DNA from: Arthrobacter psychrochitiniphilus
GTDB taxonomy: Bacteria; Actinomycetota; Actinomycetes; Actinomycetales; Micrococcaceae
DNA: 64,000 nt
Reading direction: 5' to 3'
Assembly: GCF_003185915.1 (NCBI RefSeq)
Contig: NZ_QHLZ01000003.1
Span: 110,489 to 174,488, forward strand
Of this stretch, positions 8,633 to 17,898 are shown piece after piece (the first letter of the stretch is position 1; each line of letters starts with the position of its first letter). The translations under genes were made by a program, and so were the position numbers. The notes under the pieces are model-generated. The model was not told the DNA's origin and did not search any database. It saw nothing but the letters and a program-made list of their open reading frames with translations.

Positions 8633-9600
8633 CGCAGCCGCACGGTGCGGCGGTAACTGATGAGCATGTCGGTGATCAGGATGGCCAAGGCAATCCACAC
8701 AATGGCAAAACCAATCCAGCGTTCGGTACTCATGGGTTCGCCAAGGATGGTGATGGCGATGACGAATTGGACCAGCGGGGTCATGAATTGCAACAGCCCG
8801 ATCCCTGTCATGGACAAGCGGCTGGCCGAGGCTCCGAAGAACAGCAACGGGACCGCCGTGATGATGCCGGAGGAGGCCATGAGCCAAAAGTGTCCGGGGC
8901 CCATCCCTGTCAGGGTTGCCTGGCCCACGAGCGTCAGAATGACCATGGCGGCAATGGCAAAGGGGGCCAAGACGGCGGTTTCAATGCTGAGGCTCGTGAC
9001 GGCGTCGACCCTTCCGCCAACCCGGTTCTTGACGAATCCATAGGTGCCGAAGCTAAAGGCCAGCAGCAGGGCAATCCAGGGAAGCTTGCCATAACTAAAT
9101 GTCAGCACCACAACGGCGGCGAAGCCCACACCCACGGCCAACCATTGCATAGGCCGGAGCTTTTCCTTGAGCACCAGGACTCCGAGCAACACCGAGACCA
9201 GGGGGTTGATGAAGTAGCCCAGAGAGGCTTGAACCGCGCTGCCACTAGTCACCGCATAGACGTACGTGAGCCAGTTGATCAGGATCAGGACCCCAGCCAC
9301 GGAGAGGGTGCCCATGATGCGCTTGTTTTTCAGGGCGGCGGCAATTTTTCCCCAACCGCGGCTGACGGTAATGATGAGGGCGCAGAAAATGGCTGACCAG
9401 AGAACACGGTTGGCCACAATTTCAATGCTGTTGGCGGGCGCTAGCAAGATGAAATAAATGGGCAGCAAACCCCAGAGGCCGTAGGCTCCAACGCCGTACA
9501 ACACTCCCTTGGCAGCTTCGGATCGTACGGGCCTGCCTGGCTTTTTGTTGGTGCGCGATGTGTTCTCAAGTGGGGGTTCGCTTACTGTCACAAACTCCAT
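8629..9600 (-). CDS. rarD: RarD-type EamA-family permease
   Basis: An integral membrane protein of about 323 residues with ten predicted helices arranged as two EamA repeats. GVGAYGLWGLLPIYF at the start, NWLTYVYAVTSG and SLGYFINPL in the middle, and LQFMTPLVQF near the end are characteristic of RarD, first linked to chloramphenicol sensitivity. The substrate is unknown. I placed the start at ATG 9600 (MEFVTVSEPP). Upstream in-frame starts would add up to 69 residues unlike a membrane protein and run into the divergent fprA region. The stop codon overlaps the stop of the convergent universal stress gene. Confidence 0.9.
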   Translation of the reverse strand: MEFVTVSEPPLENTSRTNKKPGRPVRSEAAKGVLYGVGAYGLWGLLPIYFILLAPANSIEIVANRVLWSAIFCALIITVSRGWGKIAAALKNKRIMGTLSVAGVLILINWLTYVYAVTSGSAVQASLGYFINPLVSVLLGVLVLKEKLRPMQWLAVGVGFAAVVVLTFSYGKLPWIALLLAFSFGTYGFVKNRVGGRVDAVTSLSIETAVLAPFAIAAMVILTLVGQATLTGMGPGHFWLMASSGIITAVPLLFFGASASRLSMTGIGLLQFMTPLVQFVIAITILGEPMSTERWIGFAIVWIALAILITDMLISYRRTVRLR

Positions 9601-9800
9601 AAGAACACCGATACGGCAGAAATGCCACGTCAGCCCGCCCACAGGTAGCAGAGAGCGTGCCTTAGTGAGGGTTTGCTCACTTTGCCCTGTTAGGTATATG
9701 CGAACACAATTAGACTGAAAAAGCGGCGCGCAATGTGCGCTTCCATATGCAACAGTTGCTTTAGGGATGTTGCGATTCACGGTTCGGAGGGACTTCTTTC

Positions 9801-11216
9801 TTGGCAAACTTCAGTGTCACCCGCCCATTCCGCGTTGCTGTCGTCGGCTCGGGTCCTGCGGGCGTCTATGCCGCGGATATTCTCACGAAGTCCCAGGAAG
9901 TTACTGACGGCGACGTGCAGCTGAGCATCGACCTCTTTGAATCGCAGCCGGCCCCTTACGGTCTGATCCGTTACGGCGTGGCCCCCGATCACCCCCGCAT
10001 CAAGGGCATCATGAACGCCCTGCACAAAGTTTTGGACCGGGGTGACATCCGATTCTTTGGCAACGTCATGTATGGGCGGGACCTGTCCCTGGCCGAGTTG
10101 CGAAGCCACTATGACGCCGTCATCTTCGCAACAGGTGCCACCAAGGACGCCATGCTGGACATCCCCGGGGTGGACCTTGAAGGCTCCTACGGCGGCGCGG
10201 ACTTTGTCTCCTGGTATGACGGGCATCCCGATGTGCCGCGCGAATGGCCCTTGAATGCCAAGGAAATTGCCGTCATTGGCAATGGCAATGTGGCCCTGGA
10301 CGTGGCACGGGTCCTCTCCAAACACGCAGATGACATGCTCGTCACCGAGATCCCGGACAACGTCTACGAGGGGCTGAAAGCTTCCCCTGTCACGGATGTG
10401 CACATTTTTGGCCGCCGCGGCCCCGCTCAAGTGAAGTTCACGCCGCTGGAATTGCGTGAACTCAGCCACTCCCGCGATGTGGACATTGTCCTCTACGAGG
10501 AAGACTTCGACTTTGATACGGCCTCCGATGCCGCTATCAAGAGCAATAATCAGGTCAAGATCATGGTCAATACCCTCACTAACTGGTTAGCTGAGGAACA
10601 CGACGAAACCCGCGTTCCGGCCTCACGCCGCCTGCACTTGCACTTCCTGCACACTCCGGTGGAGATCCTTGGAGCGCAGGGGCACGTGACCGGCATGCGG
10701 TTTGAGCGCAATGAGCTTGATGGTACGGGTAACGTGCGGGGCACCGGCGAGTTCATCGATTACCCGTTCCAGGCCGTGTACCGCGCGGTGGGCTACTTCG
10801 GTTCCGAGCTGCCCGAGGTGGACTTTGATTCCCGCCGCGGCGTAATCCCGAACGACGGCGGACGTGTGTTGGCAGCCGACGGCAGTCACGTGCCTGGTCT
10901 CTACGCGACAGGGTGGATCAAGCGTGGCCCGGTAGGGCTGATCGGCAGCACCAAGGGTGATGCCTTGGAAACCGTTGGTTGCCTGCTTGAGGACAGGCTC
11001 AACCTGCCCGTTGTGGAGCACCCAGGTGAAGAAGAGATAGTGAAGTTGCTGGAGTCCCGCGGTGTTGAATACACAACGTGGGAAGGGTGGAACAAGCTTG
11101 ACGCCCACGAGAAGCACCTCGGCGAAAGCTACACCCACCCCGCCGGGCTCGAAGTGTCACGCGAACGTGTCAAGGTAGTTGACCGTGAACACATGGTGAA
11201 CATTTCCAAGAAGTAA
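9801..11216 (+). CDS. fprA: Ferredoxin--NADP+ reductase, FprA type
   Basis: A 471-residue flavoenzyme of the adrenodoxin-reductase-like family common in actinobacteria; it transfers electrons between NADPH and ferredoxin through FAD. Visible are the FAD Rossmann motif VVGSGPAGVYAA near residue 15, PAPYGLIRYGVAPDHP, the NADP-binding VIGNGNVALDVARVL near residue 157, GRRGPAQ, and the C-terminal GWIKRGPVGLIGSTKGDA. The start is a TTG at 9801, supported by GGAGGG (9786-9791) 9 nt upstream; no in-frame ATG would keep the dinucleotide-binding motif. The divergent 200-bp gap to rarD holds a small hairpin (9664-9681) and presumably both promoters. Confidence 0.93.
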   Translation: MANFSVTRPFRVAVVGSGPAGVYAADILTKSQEVTDGDVQLSIDLFESQPAPYGLIRYGVAPDHPRIKGIMNALHKVLDRGDIRFFGNVMYGRDLSLAELRSHYDAVIFATGATKDAMLDIPGVDLEGSYGGADFVSWYDGHPDVPREWPLNAKEIAVIGNGNVALDVARVLSKHADDMLVTEIPDNVYEGLKASPVTDVHIFGRRGPAQVKFTPLELRELSHSRDVDIVLYEEDFDFDTASDAAIKSNNQVKIMVNTLTNWLAEEHDETRVPASRRLHLHFLHTPVEILGAQGHVTGMRFERNELDGTGNVRGTGEFIDYPFQAVYRAVGYFGSELPEVDFDSRRGVIPNDGGRVLAADGSHVPGLYATGWIKRGPVGLIGSTKGDALETVGCLLEDRLNLPVVEHPGEEEIVKLLESRGVEYTTWEGWNKLDAHEKHLGESYTHPAGLEVSRERVKVVDREHMVNISKK

Positions 11217-11312
11217 CATCACGGGCGCCATGGTTGGGGATTGCGCCGATCAATATACCTGCCACTGCGAGCACAGAGCTGACCGCGGCCAGGGCTAAAG
11301 AAGGGTTCTGCA

Positions 11313-12089
11313 ATGGTCTTTGGCCGCGGCATCAAAGATATAGCGCCCGAAGCAATTATGTTGGCTGGTGCGGGCCGGGCCATCCTTTTACAACTTGCCA
11401 ATCCGGCCATTGGTTACGGAGTAGCACGGCATTCCAGCTTTGCCCTCGATCCACTCAAGCGATTCCACGGCACACTGGCCTACATTTACGCCATAACAAA
11501 CGGGACCCCTCAACAACGAGCCTCCATGGTGTCCCAAGTGCATAGAGCCCACCGCCCCGTAAGCTCTGCCGGTAGTGATTCTCCACATCACTACCATGCC
11601 CAGGACGGCGAACTTCAGTTATGGGTTGCGGCAACCCTGTATGACTCCGGGATGCAGATCTACAACAAAATCTTCCCGGCTTTGGCTGAAGAGGATGCAC
11701 AAGCTATCTACCGGGACTACGGTTCGCTCGGTACGGCTCTGGGCATGCCCGCGAAAGCGTGGCCCGCCACCACAGAAGACTTCAAGAGCTATTGGGATGA
11801 ACAGCTGGCGCGTCTGGGCGTGGATGAGACCACCCAAAATGTGGCAGCACAATTACTTGCGGCCCGGAGCGCGCCGCTGTGGATTCGAGCGGCCATGCCA
11901 CTGGCCAGGTTTCTTACGGCAGGGCTGTTGCCGGCCACGGTCAGAGAGATGTTTGATTTGCCGTGGTCGGTTGCCCGGGAGCGGTGGTTAAACAGTGGCC
12001 TTGGGCTGATGCGCGTGCTGATTCCCTTCACTCCGCAGTGGATCCGGCACGCTCCCATGCGTTACTACCTCAAGCGGATCCCCGGATAA
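11313..12089 (+). CDS. DUF2236 / MpaB-like oxygenase-fold protein
   Basis: A 258-residue protein of the DUF2236 family, whose catalytic fold is shared with rubber oxygenase (latex-clearing protein) and the fungal ER-bound oxygenase MpaB. Visible are the N-terminal MLAGAGRAILLQLANPAIGYGV segment, a VHRAHRPV histidine-containing motif, the HYHAQDGELQLWVAATLYDS core, and a C-terminal LPWS stretch followed by FTPQWIRHAPMRYYLKR. The conserved histidines are consistent with haem or metal binding, but the physiological substrate is not known. It starts at ATG 11313, preceded by AAAGAAGGG. It stands alone, between fprA and a convergent DUF2461 gene. Confidence 0.85.
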   Translation: MVFGRGIKDIAPEAIMLAGAGRAILLQLANPAIGYGVARHSSFALDPLKRFHGTLAYIYAITNGTPQQRASMVSQVHRAHRPVSSAGSDSPHHYHAQDGELQLWVAATLYDSGMQIYNKIFPALAEEDAQAIYRDYGSLGTALGMPAKAWPATTEDFKSYWDEQLARLGVDETTQNVAAQLLAARSAPLWIRAAMPLARFLTAGLLPATVREMFDLPWSVARERWLNSGLGLMRVLIPFTPQWIRHAPMRYYLKRIPG

Positions 12090-12146
12090 CTTTTAGGGAG
12101 CGCCGGAAACAGTGGGCGTCGAAGAGCCGGAGCTCGGGGTAATCGT

Positions 12147-12782
12147 CTAAGGTGCGGCATGGCGGACCACCCAGTCAATGAGAGGCCGGAGCTGTTCCAA
12201 ATACTCGGTAATGCGTTCTGCTGCGCCGTTGTTTTCTAGCCATTCGGGCTGACCAAGATCCAGCGTGGCGTTGAGGCTCTTGTGCTGCAGTAGTCCAGGA
12301 CGGGGATGGTCCTTGGGGAAGCCTCGGGGCACAGTTTTCAGTTTTTGACCTCCAATTGTGAAACCGGCTGCCACTAACTGCTCAACGATCCCCACGAGGC
12401 TCGTGCCGCTGGCCGAGGCATCCACGGCTGCCCGGTACCGGGAGAGTTGGGCCGCAGAGGCAGAAGTGTAGCCGCCAGCCAAGGTCAGCCCCGAGGAGCT
12501 GAGATGGAGGTAGTACCCCACGTCTTCAAAGTGTGAGAGGAACATGCCTTGGGCGGTTTTATACGGCTCTTTAGTGCGTGAAAACCTCATGTCCTGATGC
12601 GGGCGGAAGATCCTACCGGGCCCAAACCTAGGTTCCAGAGACCTGCTAAGCGCCAACAGCGGTGCCAGCACATCGGCGTCGTACTTGTCTTTGTTCTCAC
12701 GCCACCACTGAGCGTTGTTGTTACTTTCCAACGCGGCATAAAAACCAAGCGCGGCCTCGGGGATTCCGGTGAAAGTGTCCAT
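12147..12782 (-). CDS. DUF2461 (TIGR02453) family protein
   Basis: A 211-residue cytosolic protein of the widespread DUF2461/TIGR02453 family, whose function is unknown. The N-terminal pattern of phenylalanine, LESNNNAQWWRENKDKY and the following FRPHQDMRFSRTKEPYKTAQG are the family signatures. I chose ATG 12782 (MDTFTGIPEAAL), which matches the usual family start and has TACGCT 6 nt upstream, consistent with leaderless initiation. An upstream GTG at 12860 would add 26 residues outside the domain. It is convergent with the DUF2236 gene and divergent from furA. Confidence 0.88.
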   Translation of the reverse strand: MDTFTGIPEAALGFYAALESNNNAQWWRENKDKYDADVLAPLLALSRSLEPRFGPGRIFRPHQDMRFSRTKEPYKTAQGMFLSHFEDVGYYLHLSSSGLTLAGGYTSASAAQLSRYRAAVDASASGTSLVGIVEQLVAAGFTIGGQKLKTVPRGFPKDHPRPGLLQHKSLNATLDLGQPEWLENNGAAERITEYLEQLRPLIDWVVRHAAP

Positions 12783-12886
12783 GGTTTGAGCGTAGGGAGG
12801 CAGCGGTGCCAGTGCCAGAGCAGGACCGTAGGGCGTGGATAGCTCGCCACCTAGCGGCACCTGTGGGGGATTAGATCCAACACCTT

Positions 12887-12913
12887 AGGTCGGCCTAACT
12901 GGACTGAGTCCAG
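12887..12913. promoter_or_regulatory. Adjacent palindromes upstream of furA (candidate operator)
   Basis: TAGGTCGGCCTA (12887-12898, arms TAGG/CCTA) is followed directly by CTGGACTGAGTCCAG (12899-12913, perfect 6-bp arms). They lie 22-48 bp before the furA start, the usual place for an autoregulatory site. The sequence is GC-richer than a classical Fur box. Confidence 0.4.
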
Positions 12914-12934
12914 AACAGAGAGCATGATTGACAC

Positions 12935-13399
12935 ATGGTCACCAAAGAGCAGTCGGAAGAGATGTTACGGGCAGCGTCGCTGCGTGTGACTCGAGTCCGC
13001 CTCGCTGTTTTGGAAGCAGTCAGCTCCAATCCGCATGCCGATGCCGACACCATTATTGGTGAAGTTCGGAATGAATTGGGCAGTGTTTCCAAACAGGCCG
13101 TCTATGACGTCTTGGCAGTTCTGGTGGAGACAAACCTGGTGCACCGCATTGAACCAGCAGGGTCACCGGCACGTTTTGAAACGCGGGTGGGGGATAACCA
13201 CCACCACGTTGTGTGCCGATCCTGTGGGGACATCGCCGATGTCGACTGCGCTGTTGGCCACGCACCTTGTTTGCACGCCTCCAATAACCATGGTTTCAGC
13301 ATTGATGAAGCCGAGGTCATCTATTGGGGCACTTGTCCGGACTGCGCAAGTAAACGACTTCGCATTGAAAACGATCTCACGAGTACTAGGAGTGAATAG
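12935..13399 (+). CDS. furA: Fur-family peroxide/metal-responsive repressor
   Basis: A 154-residue Fur/PerR-type repressor. The winged helix spans residues 1-85, with recognition region [13 protein letters not shown]. The metal sites HHHVVCRSC and CPDC (two CXXC pairs for structural zinc) follow. It is only 5 bp upstream of katA, the same arrangement as furA-katG in mycobacteria, so peroxide- or metal-dependent repression of the operon is the best inference. ATG 12935 fits the usual family start; no strong Shine-Dalgarno is seen. Two adjacent palindromes sit just upstream and may be its own operator. Confidence 0.9.
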   Translation: MVTKEQSEEMLRAASLRVTRVRLAVLEAVSSNPHADADTIIGEVRNELGSVSKQAVYDVLAVLVETNLVHRIEPAGSPARFETRVGDNHHHVVCRSCGDIADVDCAVGHAPCLHASNNHGFSIDEAEVIYWGTCPDCASKRLRIENDLTSTRSE

Positions 13400-13404
13400 C
13401 AAAA

Positions 13405-14871
13405 ATGACTATTGAAAATACCGCGCCACTGACAACTGCCGCAGGCGCGCCGGTTGCCAACAACCAAGACAGCCTCACCGCCGGCCCCCGCGGTCCCTTG
13501 CTGCTGCAGGACGTTTGGTTCCTTGAGAAGCTGGCCCACTTCAGCCGCGAGGTCATCCCGGAGCGTCGCATGCACGCCAAGGGTTCAGGCGCCTTCGGTA
13601 CCTTCACGGTCACCAATGACATCTCCAAGTACTCCAAGGCGAGCATCTTCTCCGAGGTTGGCAAGCAGACTGAAATGTTCGCTCGCTTCTCCACCGTTGC
13701 CGGTGAGCGTGGCGCTGCCGATGCTGAGCGTGACATCCGCGGCTTCTCGCTGAAGTTCTACACGGACGAGGGAAACTGGGACCTGGTGGGCAACAACACC
13801 CCCGTGTTCTTCTTCCGCGATCCCCTGAAGTTCCCTGACCTGAACCGCGCCGTCAAGCGCGATCCGCGCACCAACATGCGCAGCGCCGAGAATAACTGGG
13901 ATTTCTGGACCAACCTGCCCGAGTCCTTGCACCAGGTCACGATCGTCATGTCCGAGCGCGGCATCCCGGCTAGCTACCGCCACATGCACGGCTTCGGCTC
14001 GCACACCTTCTCCCTGATCAACGCCGAAGGCGAGCGATTCTGGGTCAAGTTCCACCACATCACCCAGCAGGGCATCAAGAACCTGACGGATGAAGAAGCC
14101 GGTGCGCTGGTTGCTGCCGACCGCGAGTCCAGCCAGCGCGACCTCTTCGACTCGATCGAGAACGGTGACTTCCCCAAGTGGAAGCTCATGGTTCAGATCA
14201 TGCCTGAAGCCGATGCAGAGACCTACAAGTACCACCCGTTTGACCTCACCAAGGTCTGGTCCAAGAAGGACTACCCGCTGATCGAGGTCGGCGAGTGGGA
14301 ACTGAACCGCAACGCTGAGAACTACCACGCCGATGTTGAGCAGGCAGCCTTCGCTCCGGCCAACGTTGTCCCCGGCATTAGCTTCTCCCCGGACCGCATG
14401 CTCCAGGGCCGTCTGTTCTCCTACGGTGACGCACAGCGCTACCGCCTCGGTGTGAATCACCACCAGATCCCCGTAAACGCACCGAAGAACGCCACGGCCA
14501 ACACATACCACCGTGACGGTCAGGGCCGTGTAGATGGTAACCAGGGCCGCACCCCCGGCATCGAGCCGAACTCCTACGGCCGCTGGCCGGAACAGCCCGC
14601 ATATGCCGATCCCGCACAGGCTATCGGCGCTACCGCAGACCGCTTCAACTTCCGCGAAGATGATGCCAACTACTTCGAGCAGCCCGGTATTTTGTTCCGC
14701 GAGAAGATGAACGAAGAGCAGCGCCAGGTGCTCTTCGAGAACACCGCCCGCGCCATCGACGGTGCCTCACAGGCCACCATCGAGCGCCACATCTACAACT
14801 GCACCCAGGCCGATCCGGCTTACGGTGAGGGTGTTCGCAAGGCAATCGAAGCCCACCAGGCTTCCAAGTAA
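13405..14871 (+). CDS. katA: Monofunctional haem catalase (clade 3)
   Basis: A 488-residue small-subunit catalase that breaks down hydrogen peroxide in the cytosol. The distal histidine is His57 in RRMHAKGSG, the distal asparagine lies in [12 protein letters not shown], and the proximal haem tyrosine lies in [12 protein letters not shown]. The C terminus is complete, with no extra flavodoxin-like domain, which places it with the small catalases. TAGGAG, inside the 3' end of furA, provides the ribosome binding site, and the 5-bp gap indicates co-transcription. A stem-loop terminator follows at 14890. Codon use is strongly biased to C/G-ending codons, as expected for a highly expressed gene. 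Confidence 0.97.
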   Translation: MTIENTAPLTTAAGAPVANNQDSLTAGPRGPLLLQDVWFLEKLAHFSREVIPERRMHAKGSGAFGTFTVTNDISKYSKASIFSEVGKQTEMFARFSTVAGERGAADAERDIRGFSLKFYTDEGNWDLVGNNTPVFFFRDPLKFPDLNRAVKRDPRTNMRSAENNWDFWTNLPESLHQVTIVMSERGIPASYRHMHGFGSHTFSLINAEGERFWVKFHHITQQGIKNLTDEEAGALVAADRESSQRDLFDSIENGDFPKWKLMVQIMPEADAETYKYHPFDLTKVWSKKDYPLIEVGEWELNRNAENYHADVEQAAFAPANVVPGISFSPDRMLQGRLFSYGDAQRYRLGVNHHQIPVNAPKNATANTYHRDGQGRVDGNQGRTPGIEPNSYGRWPEQPAYADPAQAIGATADRFNFREDDANYFEQPGILFREKMNEEQRQVLFENTARAIDGASQATIERHIYNCTQADPAYGEGVRKAIEAHQASK

Positions 14872-14889
14872 CACCTGCATAAAGCACCA

Positions 14890-14940
14890 CAGCGGCATCT
14901 ACCATTCGCATTCAGCGGAAGGTAGGTGCCGCTGTTGTTA
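14890..14940 (+). terminator. Terminator after katA
   Basis: 14-bp stem (14890-14903 with 14921-14934, one mismatch) with a 17-nt loop, followed by TTGTTAGTT. Confidence 0.75.
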
Positions 14941-15000
14941 GTTAACGGGAGGGGCTACCCCGTTGATCGAGCTTGTCCCTCTTCGGGTTCCGGCGGTTTT

Positions 15001-15061
15001 CGCGCCCGTTCCCCACAAATGCGCCCTGTAGACCGGGCGCAGATTTGGGAGGCGGGCGCGG
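15001..15061. repeat. REP-like palindromic repeat, copy 1 (degenerate)
   Basis: About 61 bp with CGCGCCCG and GGGCGCGG ends and a GCGCCC-x-GGGCGC core; it matches the elements at 37178 and 38367 at most positions but with several mismatches between its arms. It lies between katA and the ankyrin gene. Confidence 0.8.
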
Positions 15062-15095
15062 TTTATGTGAAGGGGTGGGGACGGGGCGCGGCTGG

Positions 15096-15482
15096 TTAGC
15101 CCAGGAGGTGTTCGCGGCCGAACATTGCGGCGGTGGCGCGTGCCGAGGGGGTTCCGGCGTCAAGGTCTGCACCGGCGGATACTAAAAGGCCCACCACGGC
15201 GTCCTCGCCCTTGAACAAGGCGCCTGCCAGTGGTGACTGATCACGATTATTGCGGATGTCTACGTTGGCACCGCGGCCAATCAGCAAGGACACCGTCTCG
15301 CTGGCACCTTTATATGCTGCCAGCATCAACAAAGTGTTGCCGTCCGGGTCTTGGACATCAATGGAGAGTCCATGGTCAAGGAATTCGGCCAGTTCAGCAT
15401 TTTTGCCCTCACGGGCCAGGTCCATGGCGATGGATATCAGCTGTGCAGTCTGTTCTTCGTTGAAGGAAGGGTTATTGGTCAT
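15096..15482 (-). CDS. Small ankyrin-repeat protein
   Basis: A 128-residue protein made of about three ankyrin repeats; DPDGNTLLMLAAYKGASETVSLLIGRGANVDIRNN is the clearest. No signal peptide is seen, so it is probably cytosolic and binds another protein. It is convergent with katA. In Pseudomonas an ankyrin gene (ankB) is paired with a catalase gene and supports its activity, so a catalase-related role is possible but inferred from neighbourhood only. The start at ATG 15482 is preceded by TATTGT 6 nt upstream, suiting a leaderless transcript. Confidence 0.88.
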   Translation of the reverse strand: MTNNPSFNEEQTAQLISIAMDLAREGKNAELAEFLDHGLSIDVQDPDGNTLLMLAAYKGASETVSLLIGRGANVDIRNNRDQSPLAGALFKGEDAVVGLLVSAGADLDAGTPSARATAAMFGREHLLG

Positions 15483-15598
15483 TTATCCACAATATGCGAT
15501 GAACCCCTGATCTTCCCCAGCAATAAGAGACGACAAGTTTAAGACGCAACGGGGGGAACTCGTAGCCCTGTTAAGGCATGCCGGTTAAGACATGGTGG

Positions 15599-16450
15599 TT
15601 ATGGCATGTCTGTTGGAAGCTCAAGTCCGCCGCGGGTGACGAATTCAGAGAGCAGCGAAGGTGCGCCACCATGCTGGCGGCCAAAGAGGTGGATGGTTGA
15701 TGGTGCGGGCGAGCTCCACACATCCGTGGCCCAGAACGTCATGCCTTGAAAAGGTGGCTGTGAGTGGGTTCCCAGCCCTGTCATGGTCTCTGCCAAGACC
15801 ACTAAGGAGTCCGGATCTAAAGTGTCTAATGGCCCAGCGCTGAAGCGAGGTACCGCCGTCCAGTGCCCTCCGCGAAAGGGCAGACCAGGACCAGGATGGG
15901 CCGGTTCCACGTGAAAGGGTCGCTCCGCCCAGCCTTCCGGCTCCCATGAGTGAGCCGCCTCAGATAGTGATTCATTGGCAAGGGGGGCATGGGTCAGCAC
16001 GCTCGGGGACTCAACGGGGGCAGCTGGGGGCGCTTGGAGCCGGCCACCGCGCCAGTCCCGGAGCTGGCCATCAAGTTCGCGGTTATTGCTGACAGCGGAC
16101 CGTTCATGGGCGGGCAGGGCCAGTACGGCAGAGGCAGCCCGGCTTCCCGGCCACGCGAAGAAGGTGTGCAGCGTAGGGGTGGAAGTTTCCGCCAGTGGTT
16201 CGCCAATGGCGTTGCCCACCGGCTGCCAATTCAAAGACAGGTGCAGTTGGGCGGCAGTGGCGCCGGTGAGTTCGGTCAGTGCGCGGCGCAAATGCCCATA
16301 ACAGTGCAGTAAATCTGTGGCAGATTGGTGATCAAAGGGTATGGCCGGGTCATTTAGACGCAGCAGAAAGTGTCCGGGTGTCAGTGCGAATTTGGGCCGG
16401 CGAATGCCCCAAATTGTTGACGCAAGCAATTGTTCCCGTGCTGTTGGCAC
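15599..16450 (-). CDS. Conserved-looking protein of unknown function
   Basis: I do not recognise this 283-residue protein. It looks soluble and has no membrane segment or signal peptide. Notable stretches are LHLSLNWQPVGNAIGE, STPTLHTFFAWPGS, RPFHVEPAHPGPGLPFRGG and STIHLFGRQHGG. The LHLSL and histidine-spaced segments are faintly reminiscent of HIT/GalT-like folds, but I would not assign it. I chose GTG 16450 because AGGGAGG lies 4 nt upstream; longer in-frame starts (ATG 16540) would overlap the divergent MFS gene by more than 20 bp. It is divergent from the MFS exporter, with which it could share promoter DNA. Confidence 0.7.
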   Translation of the reverse strand: MPTAREQLLASTIWGIRRPKFALTPGHFLLRLNDPAIPFDHQSATDLLHCYGHLRRALTELTGATAAQLHLSLNWQPVGNAIGEPLAETSTPTLHTFFAWPGSRAASAVLALPAHERSAVSNNRELDGQLRDWRGGRLQAPPAAPVESPSVLTHAPLANESLSEAAHSWEPEGWAERPFHVEPAHPGPGLPFRGGHWTAVPRFSAGPLDTLDPDSLVVLAETMTGLGTHSQPPFQGMTFWATDVWSSPAPSTIHLFGRQHGGAPSLLSEFVTRGGLELPTDMP

Positions 16451-16505
16451 CTGGCCTCCCTGACCATAGGCATGTACAGAAAGCGTAGCCCAGCTACGGC
16501 GGGGA

Positions 16506-16511
16506 TAAGCT
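16506..16511 (+). promoter_or_regulatory. Candidate leaderless -10 (TAAGCT) for MFS gene
   Basis: TAAGCT lies 6 nt before GTG 16518 and no Shine-Dalgarno sits at a useful distance. Confidence 0.45.
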
Positions 16512-16517
16512 GAACCC

Positions 16518-17804
16518 GTGCCAAAACTCCTTGCGGACATTACTCCGTTGCGTGAAAGCCGCCCGTTTCTGCGGCTATGGATCGGCAACGGCCTCTCCTC
16601 AATTGGTACGCAGTTGACAGTGGTTGCCGTCAGCCTCGAGGTGTACAACCTCACCGGATCCACTCTCGCTGTGGGGATGCTGGGACTGGTGGCATTGGTC
16701 CCTCTCGTGATTGCCGGGCTCTACGGAGGAGCCGTGGCCGATACCCATGACCGCCGCAAAGTGGCGCTGGCCTCTTCTACCGTGTTGTGGCTGGTGACGA
16801 TCGGCATTGCCGCTCAGGCATGGCTGGGGCTGGGCAATGTGGGCCTACTGTACGGGTTCATTGCTATCCAATCGGCCGCGGCAGGGATGAATGGGGCTGC
16901 CCGCAGTGCCATTGTCCCGCGCCTGGTGCGGTTGGAACTCCTGCCCGCCGCCAACGCGTTGAGCATGATCGTGATGGGTTTGGGAACCACGGTGGGTCCC
17001 TTATTGGCGGGGGTGCTGGTAGCCAATGTGGGGTACGCCTGGACCTATTCAGTGGATGTGTTGACTTTCACCGCCTCCTTGTGGGCCCTGTTCCGGCTCC
17101 CTCCATTGCCTCCGCTGCCCCTGGCGGATGGTGGCACCGTGCAGCGAGCCGGAGTGCGGTCCGTCCTAGAAGGGTTTTCCTTTCTGGGCAGCCGAAAGAA
17201 TGTGCGCATGACATTTTTGGTGGACATGTGCGCCATGGTCTTTGCCCTGCCCCGTGCACTATTACCGGCTATCGGAGCAGTGTGGCTAGGCGGCGCAGAC
17301 CAGACCGCGGGCCTGCTGCTGGCGGCCATTGCCGCCGGCTCTTTCTTGGCAGCCCTGTTCTCCGGACCGTTAGGGCACGTACGCCGTCAAGGGTTAGCGG
17401 TGGTGTGGTCCATCACCGTCTGGGGCGGGGCGGTGGCGTGCTTAGGCGGTGCTGTTTTGGCGGGAGGGCACACGCACGACGGCGTCATCTCGCCTTGGCT
17501 TGTTGCCGCTGTGGCGGCGCTGGTGGTGGCCGGTGTAGCTGACTCCGTCAGTTCGGTTTTTCGATCCACTATTTTGCAAGCCGCCACACCCGATCACTTG
17601 CGAGGCCGGCTGCAAGGAATTTTTGTTGTGGTGGTGACGGGCGGGCCGCGCATGGGTGATGTATTCTCGGGGGCCACCGGATCCGCACTAGGCGAGGGAT
17701 GGGCGGCAGTCATGGGTGGTCTGCTGTGCATCATAACCGTGTGGTTGCTGGCTATTTGGCAGCCCGGATTTGTCCGTTACGACGCCCGCCACCCAGAACC
17801 CTGA
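16518..17804 (+). CDS. MFS transporter, EntS-like
   Basis: A 428-residue major facilitator protein with twelve predicted membrane helices, most similar in layout to the EntS/MFS_3 group of exporters. SRPFLRLWIGNGLSSIGTQLTVVAVSLEVYNLTGST near the N terminus, the loop 2-3 signature GGAVADTHDRRKVALAS, and LRGRLQGIFVVVVTGGPRMGDVFSG near helix 11 are typical. EntS members export siderophores and drugs; no siderophore genes are nearby, so the substrate is open. The start is GTG 16518, divergent from an unknown gene. Its end is 94 bp before the phosphatase start. Confidence 0.9.
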   Translation: MPKLLADITPLRESRPFLRLWIGNGLSSIGTQLTVVAVSLEVYNLTGSTLAVGMLGLVALVPLVIAGLYGGAVADTHDRRKVALASSTVLWLVTIGIAAQAWLGLGNVGLLYGFIAIQSAAAGMNGAARSAIVPRLVRLELLPAANALSMIVMGLGTTVGPLLAGVLVANVGYAWTYSVDVLTFTASLWALFRLPPLPPLPLADGGTVQRAGVRSVLEGFSFLGSRKNVRMTFLVDMCAMVFALPRALLPAIGAVWLGGADQTAGLLLAAIAAGSFLAALFSGPLGHVRRQGLAVVWSITVWGGAVACLGGAVLAGGHTHDGVISPWLVAAVAALVVAGVADSVSSVFRSTILQAATPDHLRGRLQGIFVVVVTGGPRMGDVFSGATGSALGEGWAAVMGGLLCIITVWLLAIWQPGFVRYDARHPEP

Positions 17805-17898
17805 ACTAGCTGCGCTAAGAGTTCCACAGGGAGTTCCGCTGAGAGCCGCACGCCTTCGCGGGGGAGAACTCAGTGCAGCAATAGGACAGAATAGGAAC

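Noticed and set aside
8767..9396. 209-codon open frame antisense to rarD
   Set aside because: The product is low-complexity and glutamine/histidine-rich, and it falls within the rarD reading frame on the other strand.
12929..12934. TTGACA as a -35 element at the furA start
   Set aside because: It touches the furA start codon and would drive transcription only inside the gene; there is no -10 at the right distance that would make sense.
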